From Alkalihalobacillus pseudalcaliphilus (GTDB lineage: Bacteria; Bacillota; Bacilli; Bacillales; Bacillaceae_D): a stretch of 64,000 nt of DNA. Each line of letters begins with the position of its first letter. Position 1 is the first letter of the stretch. The notes under the pieces are model-generated. The model saw only the letters and a program-made list of their open reading frames with translations, was not told the DNA's origin and searched no databases. A program made the translations under genes and the position numbers. Shown piece after piece: positions 1-9,201 of this stretch. The stretch covers positions 859,664 to 923,663 of the forward strand of contig LFJO01000005.1 in NCBI GenBank assembly GCA_001038565.1. The letters run 5' to 3'.

Positions 1-129
1 CTAGATGAACAACTGATAGAGAAGATGGCCCTTTATTATGACGGTCCTTTTGAGGAAAAGAAAAAAGGTTTTTGGTCAAGGTGGTTTCATATTTTTATTC
101 ATACAATAGGAGTCGATCGTTATGATTAA
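1..129 (+). CDS. dacB: 3' end of dacB-like D-alanyl-D-alanine carboxypeptidase (partial)
   Basis: Only the last 42 codons and a TAA stop lie inside the window; the frame is open from base 1. The tail is rich in Lys, Trp, Phe and Ile (residues 20-40 include KKKGFWSRWFHIF), which looks like an amphipathic membrane-anchoring helix as found at the C-terminus of low-molecular-weight penicillin-binding proteins. It overlaps the start of spmA by 8 bp, implying one transcript. In B. subtilis the gene directly ahead of spmA-spmB is dacB, the sporulation carboxypeptidase (PBP5*) that trims spore cortex peptides. The catalytic domain is outside the window, so the name rests on gene order plus the tail. 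Confidence 0.6.
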   Translation, partial: LDEQLIEKMALYYDGPFEEKKKGFWSRWFHIFIHTIGVDRYD

Positions 130-718
130 TATCATTTGGGTATCGTTATTGTTGGTTGGCTTAATTTATGCAGCCTTTAATGGAACAATGTCAGACGTAA
201 ATGAGGCTGTATTTACTGGAGCCAAAGAGGCTGTGACCATATGTATTGGCTTAATAAGTATATTAGTTTTTTGGTTAGGGTTAATGAAGATTGCGGAGAA
301 TTCAGGTTTACTACGTAGTTTCTCGAAATTATTAAGACCAATCTTTAGAAGATTATTCCCTGAAGTACCTTCCGATCATCCAGCAATGGGTTATATCTTA
401 TCAAATATGACAGCTAATATGTTTGGTTTAGGAAATGCCGCGACGCCAATGGGTATTAAAGCGATGGAAGAACTAAAGGTACTGAATGGTGGACAAGATT
501 ATGCAAGTCGTTCCATGATTACATTGTTAGCAATTAATACGGCTGGTTTATCTTTAATTCCAACAACCGTTATTTCCATACGTATGACCTACGGTTCAGT
601 GAACCCTACAGAGATAGTAGGAACGACTTTAATCGCTTCTCTTATATCAATGATCGGTGCCATTTTAATTGACCGTTACTTTTATCATAGACGGAGGAGG
701 AAGGGGCGTGTGGTATGA
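122..718 (+). CDS. spmA: spore maturation protein A
   Basis: Membrane protein of 198 aa, the usual SpmA length, made of the nucleoside-recognition (Gate) fold. Hydrophobic helices lie near residues 4-20, 35-58 and 160-185, and a conserved Gly/Asn stretch (FGLGNAATPMG) at 101-111. In B. subtilis SpmA and SpmB are needed for proper spore core dehydration and heat resistance; the transported species is unknown. It overlaps the upstream dacB-like gene by 8 bp and spmB by 4 bp (ATGA), so the three are very probably co-transcribed during sporulation. The C-terminus ends in a basic run (HRRRRKGR). Confidence 0.95.
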   Translation: MINIIWVSLLLVGLIYAAFNGTMSDVNEAVFTGAKEAVTICIGLISILVFWLGLMKIAENSGLLRSFSKLLRPIFRRLFPEVPSDHPAMGYILSNMTANMFGLGNAATPMGIKAMEELKVLNGGQDYASRSMITLLAINTAGLSLIPTTVISIRMTYGSVNPTEIVGTTLIASLISMIGAILIDRYFYHRRRRKGRVV

Positions 719-1245
719 CGTTTATTACGGAAGTATCAACATGGATTATCCCTGCATTAATTGCGTTTATCTTGATATATGGTACGTATAAGAAAGTACC
801 AACCTATGAAACTTTTGTACAGGGAGCGAAGGATGGATTTGGTCTTGCGATCTCTATTATTCCTTTCTTAGTTGGCATGCTTGTAGCCATATCCGTATTT
901 CGAGCTTCTGGAGCTATGGACTTTATTGTTGACTTATTAAGACCCTTACTTTCATTTGTCGGTGTTCCTGCTGAAGTTGTACCACTCGCAATGATTCGGC
1001 CGATATCAGGCACAGGGGCATTAGGCATGACGACTGACTTAATTGCGACACATGGTCCTGATTCTTTTATTGGTCGCCTCGCAGCAACTATGCAAGGAAG
1101 TACAGATACGACTTTATATATATTAACTGTTTATTTTGGTGCGGTGGGCATTAAGAAAATGGGCGATGCACTAAAGGTAGGTTTACTGGCTGATATTGTT
1201 GGTTTAGTTGCAGCCATTGTTGTCGTCACTCTCGTTTTTGCTTAA
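715..1245 (+). CDS. spmB: spore maturation protein B
   Basis: Membrane protein of 176 aa that pairs with SpmA; same Gate-domain family. A signature stretch around residues 100-140 includes GTGALGMTTDL and QGSTDTTLY. The ATG overlaps the spmA stop codon by 4 bp, an arrangement typical of coupled translation of two partner proteins. The gene is followed by a clear hairpin terminator at about 1292-1325, so the dacB-spmA-spmB unit ends here. Role (family knowledge): spore core dehydration; no enzymatic function is established. Confidence 0.95.
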   Translation: MTFITEVSTWIIPALIAFILIYGTYKKVPTYETFVQGAKDGFGLAISIIPFLVGMLVAISVFRASGAMDFIVDLLRPLLSFVGVPAEVVPLAMIRPISGTGALGMTTDLIATHGPDSFIGRLAATMQGSTDTTLYILTVYFGAVGIKKMGDALKVGLLADIVGLVAAIVVVTLVFA

Positions 1246-1291
1246 AGTAGATTCATAGTTTCAAAGAGAGCTAATCTCGTTATTCAAACAT

Positions 1292-1325
1292 AAAACGAGT
1301 TCGATGAATTCATCGGGCTCGTTTT
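1292..1325 (+). terminator. intrinsic terminator after spmB
   Basis: AAAACGAG at 1292-1299 pairs with CTCGTTTT at 1318-1325, and the loop contains a further palindrome (CGATGAATTCATCG). It closes the spmAB unit. Confidence 0.8.
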
Positions 1326-1466
1326 ATTATTTATTTAGAAGTAACCTCATAGTCTTATTATTCGTTAGGTTCAAGCTTATGAAGTTTGTGTAAAAGTAGG
1401 TTCATGAATAGTAATGACTTACATGGATACAATACCCATTAGTAATAAGTGGTAGGGGTGAAGGTC

Positions 1467-2597
1467 GTGTATAAAATATCGAGCTATGAATTATTTTGGA
1501 TGCTAACGCTTATGTCAATTGGTATGACCGTGTTAATTACCGTCCAACCAGCTATCCATTATGCGGGACATTATGCATGGATATCGATGTTATTAGCAGG
1601 AGCTGCTGCGACATTTATTACCTATCAAGCGACCGTATTAGCCAAGAAGTATGAAGGAAAGTCGTTTGTTGCGATGTGTGAACAGTTGCTTGGTAAATGG
1701 CTATCTAAGCTAGTTATCATTAATTACTTATTAATGTGGTTAAGTGTTACAGCCATTATATTAAGGATCTCAAGTGAATTAATTTATGAATTTATATTAT
1801 ATAAAACACCATTAATTGTAATAGTGGGATGTTTAAGCCTATTGATTTTATATGGTGCACATTTAGGCATCGAAGTACTTTCAAGAAGTGCAACGATTTT
1901 TGGTCCTTTTGTTATCTTGAGTATTCTAGCCACGTTAGTCTTTAATATTCATAATGTTGAATTAGACCATATAAAACCCATTATTGCGACACTAGAGTGG
2001 CAGCCTGTATTAATGGGTGCTTTAACACCTGTCTCTTTATTAGGGGAAACGGTTATTATTATTGCTCTTACAGCTTTTATTAAAGATGCCAAGATGAGTC
2101 AAGGAGCTTTTATGGCAGCAATTATCGGTACATCTTTATGCTTAACATTCGTTACACTTTTTGTTGTTGCTGTGCTGGGTGTTCCTTTTGCTGTTCATCA
2201 AATATTCCCTTACTTTACGATGGTTCGGAATATCTCGATTTTTAACATCCTTCAAAGATTGGATGCTTTGGCTATTGTCATCTGGATTATGAGCATTTTT
2301 TTTAAAATGAGCTTATATACATATTGTTTTAGTCATGTCGCTCAAGATGTAACAAAAGCAACTAATAGATTTATTATCACGACATCTTTTGTTATCGCTG
2401 TCTTATGTCTTTCACTTATACCTAACAACTATGTGATAGATGAGTTATTTTACCGTACTACTTATTGGATTCAGTATGCTTTACCAATTAATATGATCGG
2501 AATTCCACTTTTGCTCATCTGCATTCATTATATAAAAGAAAAAATGAGAAAAAGAAAAGAAAAATCAAAAACTCATTCAAATGTCATACAAACATAA
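1467..2597 (+). CDS. GerB-family spore germinant receptor subunit B (permease)
   Basis: 376-aa polytopic membrane protein (about ten hydrophobic segments) of the endospore germination permease family (GerAB/GerBB/GerKB, APC superfamily fold). This subunit binds the small-molecule germinant in the spore inner membrane. The frame is open from a GTG at 1449, but the GTG at 1467 is preferred because AGGGGTG at 1454-1460 lies 6 nt ahead. It is the first gene of an operon in B-A-C order: subunit A follows after 9 bp and subunit C overlaps A. The C-terminus is strongly basic (MRKRKEKSK). Expression is expected in the forespore (sigma-G for this family); no confident sigma-G promoter could be assigned in 1330-1450. 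The germinant cannot be deduced. Confidence 0.9.
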   Translation: MYKISSYELFWMLTLMSIGMTVLITVQPAIHYAGHYAWISMLLAGAAATFITYQATVLAKKYEGKSFVAMCEQLLGKWLSKLVIINYLLMWLSVTAIILRISSELIYEFILYKTPLIVIVGCLSLLILYGAHLGIEVLSRSATIFGPFVILSILATLVFNIHNVELDHIKPIIATLEWQPVLMGALTPVSLLGETVIIIALTAFIKDAKMSQGAFMAAIIGTSLCLTFVTLFVVAVLGVPFAVHQIFPYFTMVRNISIFNILQRLDALAIVIWIMSIFFKMSLYTYCFSHVAQDVTKATNRFIITTSFVIAVLCLSLIPNNYVIDELFYRTTYWIQYALPINMIGIPLLLICIHYIKEKMRKRKEKSKTHSNVIQT

Positions 2598-2606
2598 GGA
2601 GGAGTT

Positions 2607-4217
2607 ATGCCTAAGTTAACATCGATTTTAAAAAAGCATCGTCGGTATCCAATGACTCCTTTAAAAAGTAAACAGCAAAAATCTATGAATAGAGAAGGTC
2701 AGGAGATTCATTCAAAATTAATACGTAATGTCAATTATCTAAAAGAGAAAACGGGAAACAGCCAAGACCTCATATTTCGCACACTAACATTTATGGAAGG
2801 GCAGCAATATTTGATTTCAATTGGTTATATAGCGGAGCTAACCGAGCAACCTTTCATTGAACAATTAATTCAGAATGTATTAATGAAAGAAGTGAAAGAA
2901 TATCTAAATAAAGAGAATACGACTGCTTTTAAATTGTTTCAGTATTTGAAGCATTACGCATTGCCAATTGATGCTCATCAACAATTAACCACACTTGATG
3001 ACGTTTTTGATTATCTCTTTAATGGTGACATCATCTTATTCATTGATGGTGTGCCGCATTGTTTAGTTATTGGTGCGGAATTAAAAGAAGGTAGAGGGGT
3101 TGAGGAGCCTACATCACAAACGTTAGTCAGAGGACCAAAAGATGGATTCACTGAAACGATTAGTGTCAATAAGTCACTGATACGAAGAAGAATTAAAGTG
3201 CCTGATTTGTGGATGGATAAAATGATAATTGGTCGAAAAACAAAAACAGAAGTAGCCATCGTATATTTAGAAACTGTTGCTGATAAAAAAATGGTTGATG
3301 AGTTAAAAAGTAGAATGAAGAAAGTAGATATTGATGGGTTGCTAGAGGGTGGTCAATTAGAAGAGTACATTCAAGATGCTACATTCACACCTTTTCCAAC
3401 GATCATGAACACAGAAAGGCCAGATGCGGCCACAACGGCGATACTAGATGGAAAAATTGTTGTGATAGTGGATGGCTCACCTTTTGTGCTTATATTACCT
3501 GCTGTGTTTGCGAATTTCTTTGAAACGAATGAAGATTACTACCAAAGAGTGGATATTAGTACAGCACTAAGAATTTTACGTTACCTAGCTTTTTTTCTCG
3601 CCTTACTTGTCCCTTCATTATATATTGCCGTAACCACCTACCATCAAGAAATGTTGCCGACGGCCCTATTAATAAGCCTTGCCGCACAAAGGGAAGGTAT
3701 TCCTTTTCCAGCGATTATTGAAGTTTTTATGATGGAAATTGCTTTTGAGATTCTACGTGAAGCAGGAATTCGTCTACCGCGTGCTGTTGGTTCAGCTATT
3801 TCAATTGTAGGCGGTCTAGTGCTTGGACAAACAGCGGTAGAGGCTGGTATTGTTTCATCAGCGATGGTTATTGTTGTTTCATTAACAGCGATTAGTAATT
3901 TTGTTTCGCCTTCTTTTAACTTAGCCATTTCTGTCCGATTATTACGGTTTCTGTTCATAATTTTGGGTGGGATTTTGGGGTTATATGGAATTATCCTAGG
4001 CTTAATCGGGCTTGTTTTACACTTAACAAGTTTACGTTCTTTTGGTGTTCCTTATATGACACCTTTTGCTCCTTTTATATTAAAAAATCAAAAAAATACG
4101 TTATTGCGATTTCCTTTATGGGCACTCAGAGATCGTTCTTTATTCATTTCTAAGAAAAATACAAAACGTGCAAATACGGAGAAACCGGCTCCGCCATCAA
4201 AGGGGGCATCATCATGA
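2607..4217 (+). CDS. GerA-family spore germinant receptor subunit A
   Basis: 536 aa. A soluble N-terminal region of about 300 residues is followed by four or five membrane helices between roughly 310 and 490 and a basic cytoplasmic tail. The family motif RGPKDGFTE, followed by the NKSLIRRR stretch, lies near residues 172-195. The start is set by GGAGG just ahead of ATG 2607. GerA-type A subunits form the oligomeric channel part of germinant receptors that release ions when amino acids or sugars bind. The N-terminus has an extra basic segment (KKHRRYPM). The stop overlaps the start of the C-subunit gene by 4 bp. Confidence 0.93.
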   Translation: MPKLTSILKKHRRYPMTPLKSKQQKSMNREGQEIHSKLIRNVNYLKEKTGNSQDLIFRTLTFMEGQQYLISIGYIAELTEQPFIEQLIQNVLMKEVKEYLNKENTTAFKLFQYLKHYALPIDAHQQLTTLDDVFDYLFNGDIILFIDGVPHCLVIGAELKEGRGVEEPTSQTLVRGPKDGFTETISVNKSLIRRRIKVPDLWMDKMIIGRKTKTEVAIVYLETVADKKMVDELKSRMKKVDIDGLLEGGQLEEYIQDATFTPFPTIMNTERPDAATTAILDGKIVVIVDGSPFVLILPAVFANFFETNEDYYQRVDISTALRILRYLAFFLALLVPSLYIAVTTYHQEMLPTALLISLAAQREGIPFPAIIEVFMMEIAFEILREAGIRLPRAVGSAISIVGGLVLGQTAVEAGIVSSAMVIVVSLTAISNFVSPSFNLAISVRLLRFLFIILGGILGLYGIILGLIGLVLHLTSLRSFGVPYMTPFAPFILKNQKNTLLRFPLWALRDRSLFISKKNTKRANTEKPAPPSKGASS

Positions 4218-5410
4218 CCTTGATCAAAAAGAGTGCCATTTATATTTTAATGATGTGTATGTTAACGGCTTGTTGGAGCAATGTCGAATTAAATGAAATA
4301 GGCATCGTCACAGCCATTGGCATTGATTATATAGATGAGGAATATGTGGTTTCGATGCAAATATTAAATCCTTCAGAGATTGCTCAGAATGGAAGTTCTA
4401 ATCAAATTCCCGTTTTCGTATACTCCATGAAAGCGGACTCGGTTTTGGAAGCTGTTAAAAAAATGAGTACGCTCGTATCTAGAGAAATTTATATTGCTCA
4501 TACGAGAACCGTCATTGTTAATGAACAATTGGCCGAAAATGGGATTTCCGAAATTTTAGACTTTTTTACGAGATATAATGAGATACGTCCTGATTTTTTT
4601 CTATTAATCGCTAAGGACTACCGGGCAGAGGAGATTATTAGTATTTTAACTCCATTAGAAAAAATACCTGCAAATAAAATGTATACATCTTTACTGTTAT
4701 CTGAAGACGTGTGGTCTCCAACAAGAGGGATAAAAATGAATGAACTGATTAACTCATTGGCAACAAAAGGGTTAGAACCTGTATTAACAGGGGTTACCTT
4801 ATATAGCAGTAGTAATCAATCAGAAGGCGAATCTGAATCAAATGTTAAACAAGTGAATCAATATGAAGATTTACAGTTAACAACATTAGGTGTTTTTAAA
4901 GATGATCAATTAATTGGGTGGTTAAATGAACGTGAAAGTATTGGCTTAAATTATTTAAAAGCGGAACAATTTTCGGTATTAGGACCGATCAATTGTCAAG
5001 AAGGGGATAAGCATAATTTCACTATGGAAATAACAGGTGGGAATCTAAGAGTCGGGAGTACGATTCAAAACGGAAAGCCTGTTTTTCAAACAAAAGTATA
5101 TGTAAAAGCAGAATTGGCTGAAACATCTTGCCGATATAACCCAATTTTGAAAAACGACTTAAAGAAATATCAACTCATGGCTGAGGAAGAATTATACGAT
5201 ATCCTCGTAGAAACATTTGAGGCGATTAAAAAGTATCAATCTGATTTTGTTGGTTTAGGTGATTTATTAAAAAAGGAGCATCCAGACTACTGGGCAGAAA
5301 ATGAAGAAATTTGGCAAGAACGATTACAAGATTTTGAAGTAGAATTGGATATTGAGGTGAAAATCAAAAGGTTTGGTACGACAACAGCCCCTTACCAATT
5401 TAAGCAGTGA
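4214..5410 (+). CDS. GerC-family germination lipoprotein, Ger(x)C
   Basis: 398-aa lipoprotein, the third subunit of the receptor, anchored to the outer face of the spore inner membrane. The signal peptide ends in lipobox LTAC with the acylated Cys at residue 20, followed by WSNVELNEIGIV, the typical Ger(x)C start (CW...E...I). The ATG overlaps the preceding stop (ATGA). A downstream frame starts directly after its TGA. The length agrees with the 370-410 aa usual for the family. Confidence 0.93.
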   Translation: MTLIKKSAIYILMMCMLTACWSNVELNEIGIVTAIGIDYIDEEYVVSMQILNPSEIAQNGSSNQIPVFVYSMKADSVLEAVKKMSTLVSREIYIAHTRTVIVNEQLAENGISEILDFFTRYNEIRPDFFLLIAKDYRAEEIISILTPLEKIPANKMYTSLLLSEDVWSPTRGIKMNELINSLATKGLEPVLTGVTLYSSSNQSEGESESNVKQVNQYEDLQLTTLGVFKDDQLIGWLNERESIGLNYLKAEQFSVLGPINCQEGDKHNFTMEITGGNLRVGSTIQNGKPVFQTKVYVKAELAETSCRYNPILKNDLKKYQLMAEEELYDILVETFEAIKKYQSDFVGLGDLLKKEHPDYWAENEEIWQERLQDFEVELDIEVKIKRFGTTTAPYQFKQ

Positions 5411-5515
5411 ATGGAATTCCAATTTTTAACATGGTCAAAAAAGCCGTTTATTGATAGACTAGACGATTGTAAAGGACTAGACAGAAATAATGGAATACAA
5501 GTAAGGAGTAGTTTT

Positions 5516-5893
5516 ATGAGCAAAGTAATCACACAGGCAGATGTAAAGGTTCGATCGAAGAAAAAGAGAATCCGTAATAAAGTAGCAAAGAGAGTCATTC
5601 AAAACCCCCATCGTGTTGAGGTGGTCATGAAACAAGAAAGAATACCAGAATCAAAGCCAGCTTTTCAAGAAGAGAATAACGAGGAACTTAACCAATTTGA
5701 TAAAATGCCTATCACGAAATTATTAAAGCTAGGAAAGAATTTTATTAAAGAAGAAGAAGTCATTAAATATTATTACACAGCAGGAAAAGATCCTTATTAT
5801 AAAAATAAACCTCTATTAGTTAAAACCATTAAGAAAAACATGATTCAGCTAACAGAAGAAAAACAAAACGAACTAATGAAGCTTGTTCAATAG
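5516..5893 (+). CDS. small basic protein encoded at the end of a ger operon
   Basis: 125 aa, unrecognised. The frame is open from ATG 5411, adjoining the GerC stop, but AAGGAG with 8 nt spacing points to the ATG at 5516. The first half is very rich in Lys and Arg (VRSKKKRIRNKVAKRV) and acidic residues follow; there is no signal peptide or membrane segment. It lies in the same transcript as the germinant receptor genes and is followed by a strong terminator, so it is probably expressed with them in the forespore. A nucleic-acid- or spore-associated role would be a guess. The second, otherwise similar, ger operon in this window lacks it. Confidence 0.7.
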   Translation: MSKVITQADVKVRSKKKRIRNKVAKRVIQNPHRVEVVMKQERIPESKPAFQEENNEELNQFDKMPITKLLKLGKNFIKEEEVIKYYYTAGKDPYYKNKPLLVKTIKKNMIQLTEEKQNELMKLVQ

Positions 5894-5900
5894 TTATCTA

Positions 5901-5939
5901 AAAAAACTTACCAAACCCAAGGGGATGGTAAGTTTTTTT
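5901..5939 (+). terminator. intrinsic terminator after first ger operon
   Basis: AAAAAACTTACCA (5901-5913) pairs with TGGTAAGTTTTTTT (5926-5939), loop of 12 nt, ending in seven T. Confidence 0.9.
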
Positions 5940-6018
5940 ATGGCCGGTGTTGTAGGGAGAGCCCGAGTAAAATGAGGACCTTGTGATATAGAAAAGCGCA
6001 GAAACGTAAGCAATTACT

Positions 6019-6048
6019 TTGTAAGCACCTTTACTATTTGGGTATACT
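6019..6048 (+). promoter_or_regulatory. candidate sigma-A promoter of the DinB-family gene
   Basis: TTGTAA at 6019-6024 and TATACT at 6043-6048 with an 18-bp spacer, about 30 bp before the start codon. Judged by eye only. Confidence 0.45.
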
Positions 6049-6078
6049 TATAATTGAAAATCAAAAGGAGGAATTTAC

Positions 6079-6567
6079 ATGGCATTTCAAAGTAAGCAAG
6101 CATTTTTAGCAGAATGGGCAACAGAAACAGAAAGAACAACAATGGTTTTACGCAATTTAACAAACGAAACACTATCTCAATCGATTGTCGAAGACCATAA
6201 TTCTTTAGGTTGGTTAAGTTGGCACTTAGTAGTTTCTATCTCAAGCCTTGGTCAATTGGCTGGCATTTCATTTTCTTCAGTAAAACAACAAGCCGATAAT
6301 CCCAATGATGCCGAACAGATTTTAGCTACATATCAACAAGTAACCAAGGATGTTAATCACTTTGTCGATTCTAATTGGACGGATCAGAACTTAGCTAAAG
6401 AAATCGATATGTATGGAGAAGCGATGACAGTTGGTCGTCTCCTCCAATTGGTTTTATTACATCAAACACATCACCGTGGGCAAATGACCGTATTAATGAG
6501 ACAAGCAGGACTAAAAGTACCTGGTTTATTTGGACCAACAAAAGAAGATTTAGAAGCGTACAAATAA
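6079..6567 (+). CDS. DinB-family putative metalloprotein
   Basis: 162 aa, a four-helix-bundle DinB/YfiT-like protein. The three His expected to bind a divalent metal are visible: one in WLSWHLV near residue 49, and two in the LLHQTHHRGQM stretch near residues 127-132. AGGAGG precedes the ATG. Members include damage-inducible B. subtilis DinB and thiol transferases that use bacillithiol; the substrate cannot be read here. It stands alone between the ger terminator and a dispersed repeat. Confidence 0.85.
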   Translation: MAFQSKQAFLAEWATETERTTMVLRNLTNETLSQSIVEDHNSLGWLSWHLVVSISSLGQLAGISFSSVKQQADNPNDAEQILATYQQVTKDVNHFVDSNWTDQNLAKEIDMYGEAMTVGRLLQLVLLHQTHHRGQMTVLMRQAGLKVPGLFGPTKEDLEAYK

Positions 6568-6604
6568 GCAGTAATACTAGTTATGAGCATACAAAACGCC
6601 GATG

Positions 6605-6912
6605 GTTGAGCAAAATCAGCTCCACCACTAACAAAGAGGAATGTTGAGTTTGGCTCTTTGACTGTTGACACTCAATTCAATTAGTTTTTGTTCATTTTCA
6701 TTTTAAATAAATGGTGTTAAATTGTTTTGAGAACTTGAGAATTAGTAGTAACCAAGCGGACAAAATATGCGGAGACTCACGCGGGACGTTGTGGCGGGCT
6801 GTAATCCACTGGCTGTGCAGTTAGTTCAGCACCAGCCCACAGGACGCGGAGCATAATTTTCGGTAGCGCTGAGCAATGCTTCATGTTCGCACTAACTTTA
6901 TACAAATCGAGA
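6605..6912 (+). repeat. dispersed element copy R1
   Basis: About 300 bp, AT-rich left part (TTTTTGTTCATTTTCATTTT) and GC-rich right part with a central hairpin (about 6791-6840; ACTG/CAGT and GCTG/CAGC arms). It ends in GTTCGCACTAACTTTATAC. The same order of blocks occurs at about 25610, 46595, 59715 and, inverted, at 54368. The right end stops about 13 bp before the start codon at 6925. Short antisense open frames inside it are not genes. Confidence 0.8.
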
Positions 6913-6924
6913 GGAGATTTTCGA

Positions 6925-7923
6925 ATGACAACTTTTAAAGCGTTTTGGATTGAGCAGAATGAAGAAACGAAGGAAATAAAAAGAGGAATTCGAACAATCA
7001 CATTAGAAGATTTACCACCTGGGGAAGTCTTAATCAAGGTCCATTATTCGAGTGTTAATTATAAGGATGGTATGACATTATTAACCAACAATAAAGTAGT
7101 TACTAAATATCCGATGATTCCTGGTATCGACTTAGCTGGAGAAATTGTATCCTCACAAAATCAGCAATTTCAAGCAGGCGAACCGGTGATTGTCACTAGC
7201 TATGACTTAGGAACTGGTCATTTTGGTGGTTATGCTGAATATGCTCGTGTTCCTAGCAATTGGGTTGTACCGTTACCAGCTAATCTTACATTAGAGGAGG
7301 CGATGATATACGGCACAGCTGGATTTACAGCCGCTTTATCGATAAAACGCTTACTTGATGAAGGGGTCGATCCAAACAAAGGTCCTGTGCTAGTAACAGG
7401 GGCAACGGGTGGTGTTGGTAGTTTAGCCGTTTATATGTTATCAAGACTTGGTTTTGATGTTACGGCTAGCACAGGAAAAGAGAGTGAAACTTCTTATTTG
7501 CGCAAACTAGGGGCTCAATCAGTCATTGAACGTCAAACGTTGTCAGAAGCCAATACACGTCCTTTGCAAAAAAGTCACTGGCAAGCTGCCGTTGATCCAG
7601 TAGGTGGCCAAACTTTGGCGAATGTATTGGCTCAGCTAGCGTATAATGGGACTGTTGCCGTAAGTGGTTTAACGGGAGGAGTCTCTATCCCAACGACAGT
7701 GATGCCATTTATATTACGTGGTGTTAATCTAGTAGGGATCGATTCTGTTCATTGTCCGAGCGAAACAAGGTTAGCGATATGGAGCTTCATTGCGGACAAA
7801 TTGCATGATCCTGAGCAAATAAAAGAGCTTAAATCTGTTGTGCCTTTATCTGAAGTAGAACACGTTTTAACGAAGATAACAGCAGGGACGCATAAAGGAC
7901 GAACCGTTATAAAAGTAAAATAA
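6925..7923 (+). CDS. YhdH/AcuI-type quinone oxidoreductase (acryloyl-CoA reductase family)
   Basis: 332-aa medium-chain dehydrogenase/reductase of the zinc-free quinone oxidoreductase branch. The N-terminal GroES-like part (residues 1-130) carries SSVNYKDG and PGIDLAGE; the NADPH-binding Rossmann motif is VTGATGGVGSLA near 150-161. Relatives (E. coli AcuI/YhdH) reduce acryloyl-CoA with NADPH. The frame extends upstream to 6883, but the first 14 codons of that version lie in repeat R1, and GAGAGGAG ahead of ATG 6925 fixes the real start. A terminator follows. Confidence 0.88.
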   Translation: MTTFKAFWIEQNEETKEIKRGIRTITLEDLPPGEVLIKVHYSSVNYKDGMTLLTNNKVVTKYPMIPGIDLAGEIVSSQNQQFQAGEPVIVTSYDLGTGHFGGYAEYARVPSNWVVPLPANLTLEEAMIYGTAGFTAALSIKRLLDEGVDPNKGPVLVTGATGGVGSLAVYMLSRLGFDVTASTGKESETSYLRKLGAQSVIERQTLSEANTRPLQKSHWQAAVDPVGGQTLANVLAQLAYNGTVAVSGLTGGVSIPTTVMPFILRGVNLVGIDSVHCPSETRLAIWSFIADKLHDPEQIKELKSVVPLSEVEHVLTKITAGTHKGRTVIKVK

Positions 7924-7945
7924 TCTCCTACTATTATTCTCCTAT

Positions 7946-7990
7946 AAAAGCTCGACCCTTTGTTGAAAAACGAAAGGTCAGGCTTTTTTT
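7946..7990 (+). terminator. intrinsic terminator after YhdH/AcuI-type gene
   Basis: AAAAGC ... GACCCTTTGTT and AACGAAAGGTC ... GCTTTTTTT form a long interrupted stem ending in a T run. Confidence 0.88.
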
Positions 7991-8085
7991 ATGCTTCTTT
8001 GTTTCAAAGAAAGATTAGATGCATAATATGACCTTCTATTGGGGGAAGTTAATCATAAAGGATATGTACAGTGAGGAGGAATCTT

Positions 8086-9201
8086 ATGATTAGCAAAAGT
8101 GAAATGACGATTAAACAAGTATTTTTTATCTTGCTATTATCTATAGGGCTTGTCAATCATGTCCAAATGATTCCTATTCTCTTACAAAATTCAGGGAAAG
8201 ATTCTTGGATTGCTGTATCAATCGCTTTTCCGATTATTGTAATTTTTGTTTGCCTAATTGGGTTCGTTATGAAACGTCTAGGTCATACTCCATTTCTTGT
8301 ATGGGTAGAACAAAAAAGTAACCATTTTTTAGCGGTAGTCGTAGCTCTTTTATTTTTTTTCCACTTTTTTATTAACGCACTTTTAACATTAAAAGGAGTG
8401 ATTGATTGGACACAGGTTACATATTTAAGACAAACTCCCCTTCTTGTGACAACTTTAGCCTTACTTTTCTTAGTCTTGTTTTTAGTGATTAAAGGTTTAA
8501 GGACAATTGGAATCGTCGCAACGATATTACTCCCTTTTGTCCTTCTTGCTGGATATTTTGTGATGACTGCCAATTTTCAGTATAAAGATTACCAGTTATT
8601 ATTTCCGCTATTCACGCAGTCTTTTAATGATATTGCCATAACAATCTTATATATTGTAGCATCTACACTGGAATTAATATCAGTTTTGTTTATTCATCAC
8701 CATTTAAATAAAAAACTTAAAACAAGTCATTTAATATGGTTAAGTTTTTTATTAATAGGCTTAACTTTAGGTCCTTTAATGGGTTCCATTGCTGCATTTG
8801 GCCCCTTCTCTTCTTTAATGAGATTTCCGGCATTTGAACAATGGCTACTCGTTCAAATCGGTGATTATATATCAAATGTCGATTTTTTATCTATTTATCA
8901 ATGGTTATCTGGAGCATTTATACGTCTAGCTTTTGAATTTTATTTGCTTGGTGAAATTGCCAAATATCTATTTAAACTTAAACAGATAATCTATGTCTAT
9001 GTAATCGTTGCGGTTATCTATTTATTTGTGACGATCTCTCCTATTACTTTTATAACTGATTCAATTTGGTTTTACGAAGTCTATATGCAGAGCGTATTTT
9101 CATTTTATATGTTTTCTATCTTAATATTTGTTCTCTTAGCTATTAGGAAAAGGAAAGGAGGTAGTCATTATGAAAAGACTAACAAGAATGAGAGCATCTA
9201 G
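8086..9201 (+). CDS. GerB-family germinant receptor subunit B, second operon
   Basis: 371-aa polytopic membrane protein of the endospore germination permease family, about ten hydrophobic segments, only distantly similar to the product of 1467-2597. ATG 8086 is preferred over the in-frame GTG 8071 because GAGGAGG lies between them, 6 nt before the ATG. It opens a second ger operon with the same B-A-C order; its end overlaps the A gene by 32 bp. It presumably recognises a different germinant, since B subunits carry the ligand pocket. Confidence 0.9.
   Translation: MISKSEMTIKQVFFILLLSIGLVNHVQMIPILLQNSGKDSWIAVSIAFPIIVIFVCLIGFVMKRLGHTPFLVWVEQKSNHFLAVVVALLFFFHFFINALLTLKGVIDWTQVTYLRQTPLLVTTLALLFLVLFLVIKGLRTIGIVATILLPFVLLAGYFVMTANFQYKDYQLLFPLFTQSFNDIAITILYIVASTLELISVLFIHHHLNKKLKTSHLIWLSFLLIGLTLGPLMGSIAAFGPFSSLMRFPAFEQWLLVQIGDYISNVDFLSIYQWLSGAFIRLAFEFYLLGEIAKYLFKLKQIIYVYVIVAVIYLFVTISPITFITDSIWFYEVYMQSVFSFYMFSILIFVLLAIRKRKGGSHYEKTNKNESI

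Noticed and set aside
6777..7037. 86-codon minus-strand frame
   Set aside because: Runs antisense through the start of the YhdH/AcuI-type gene and element R1; shadow frame.
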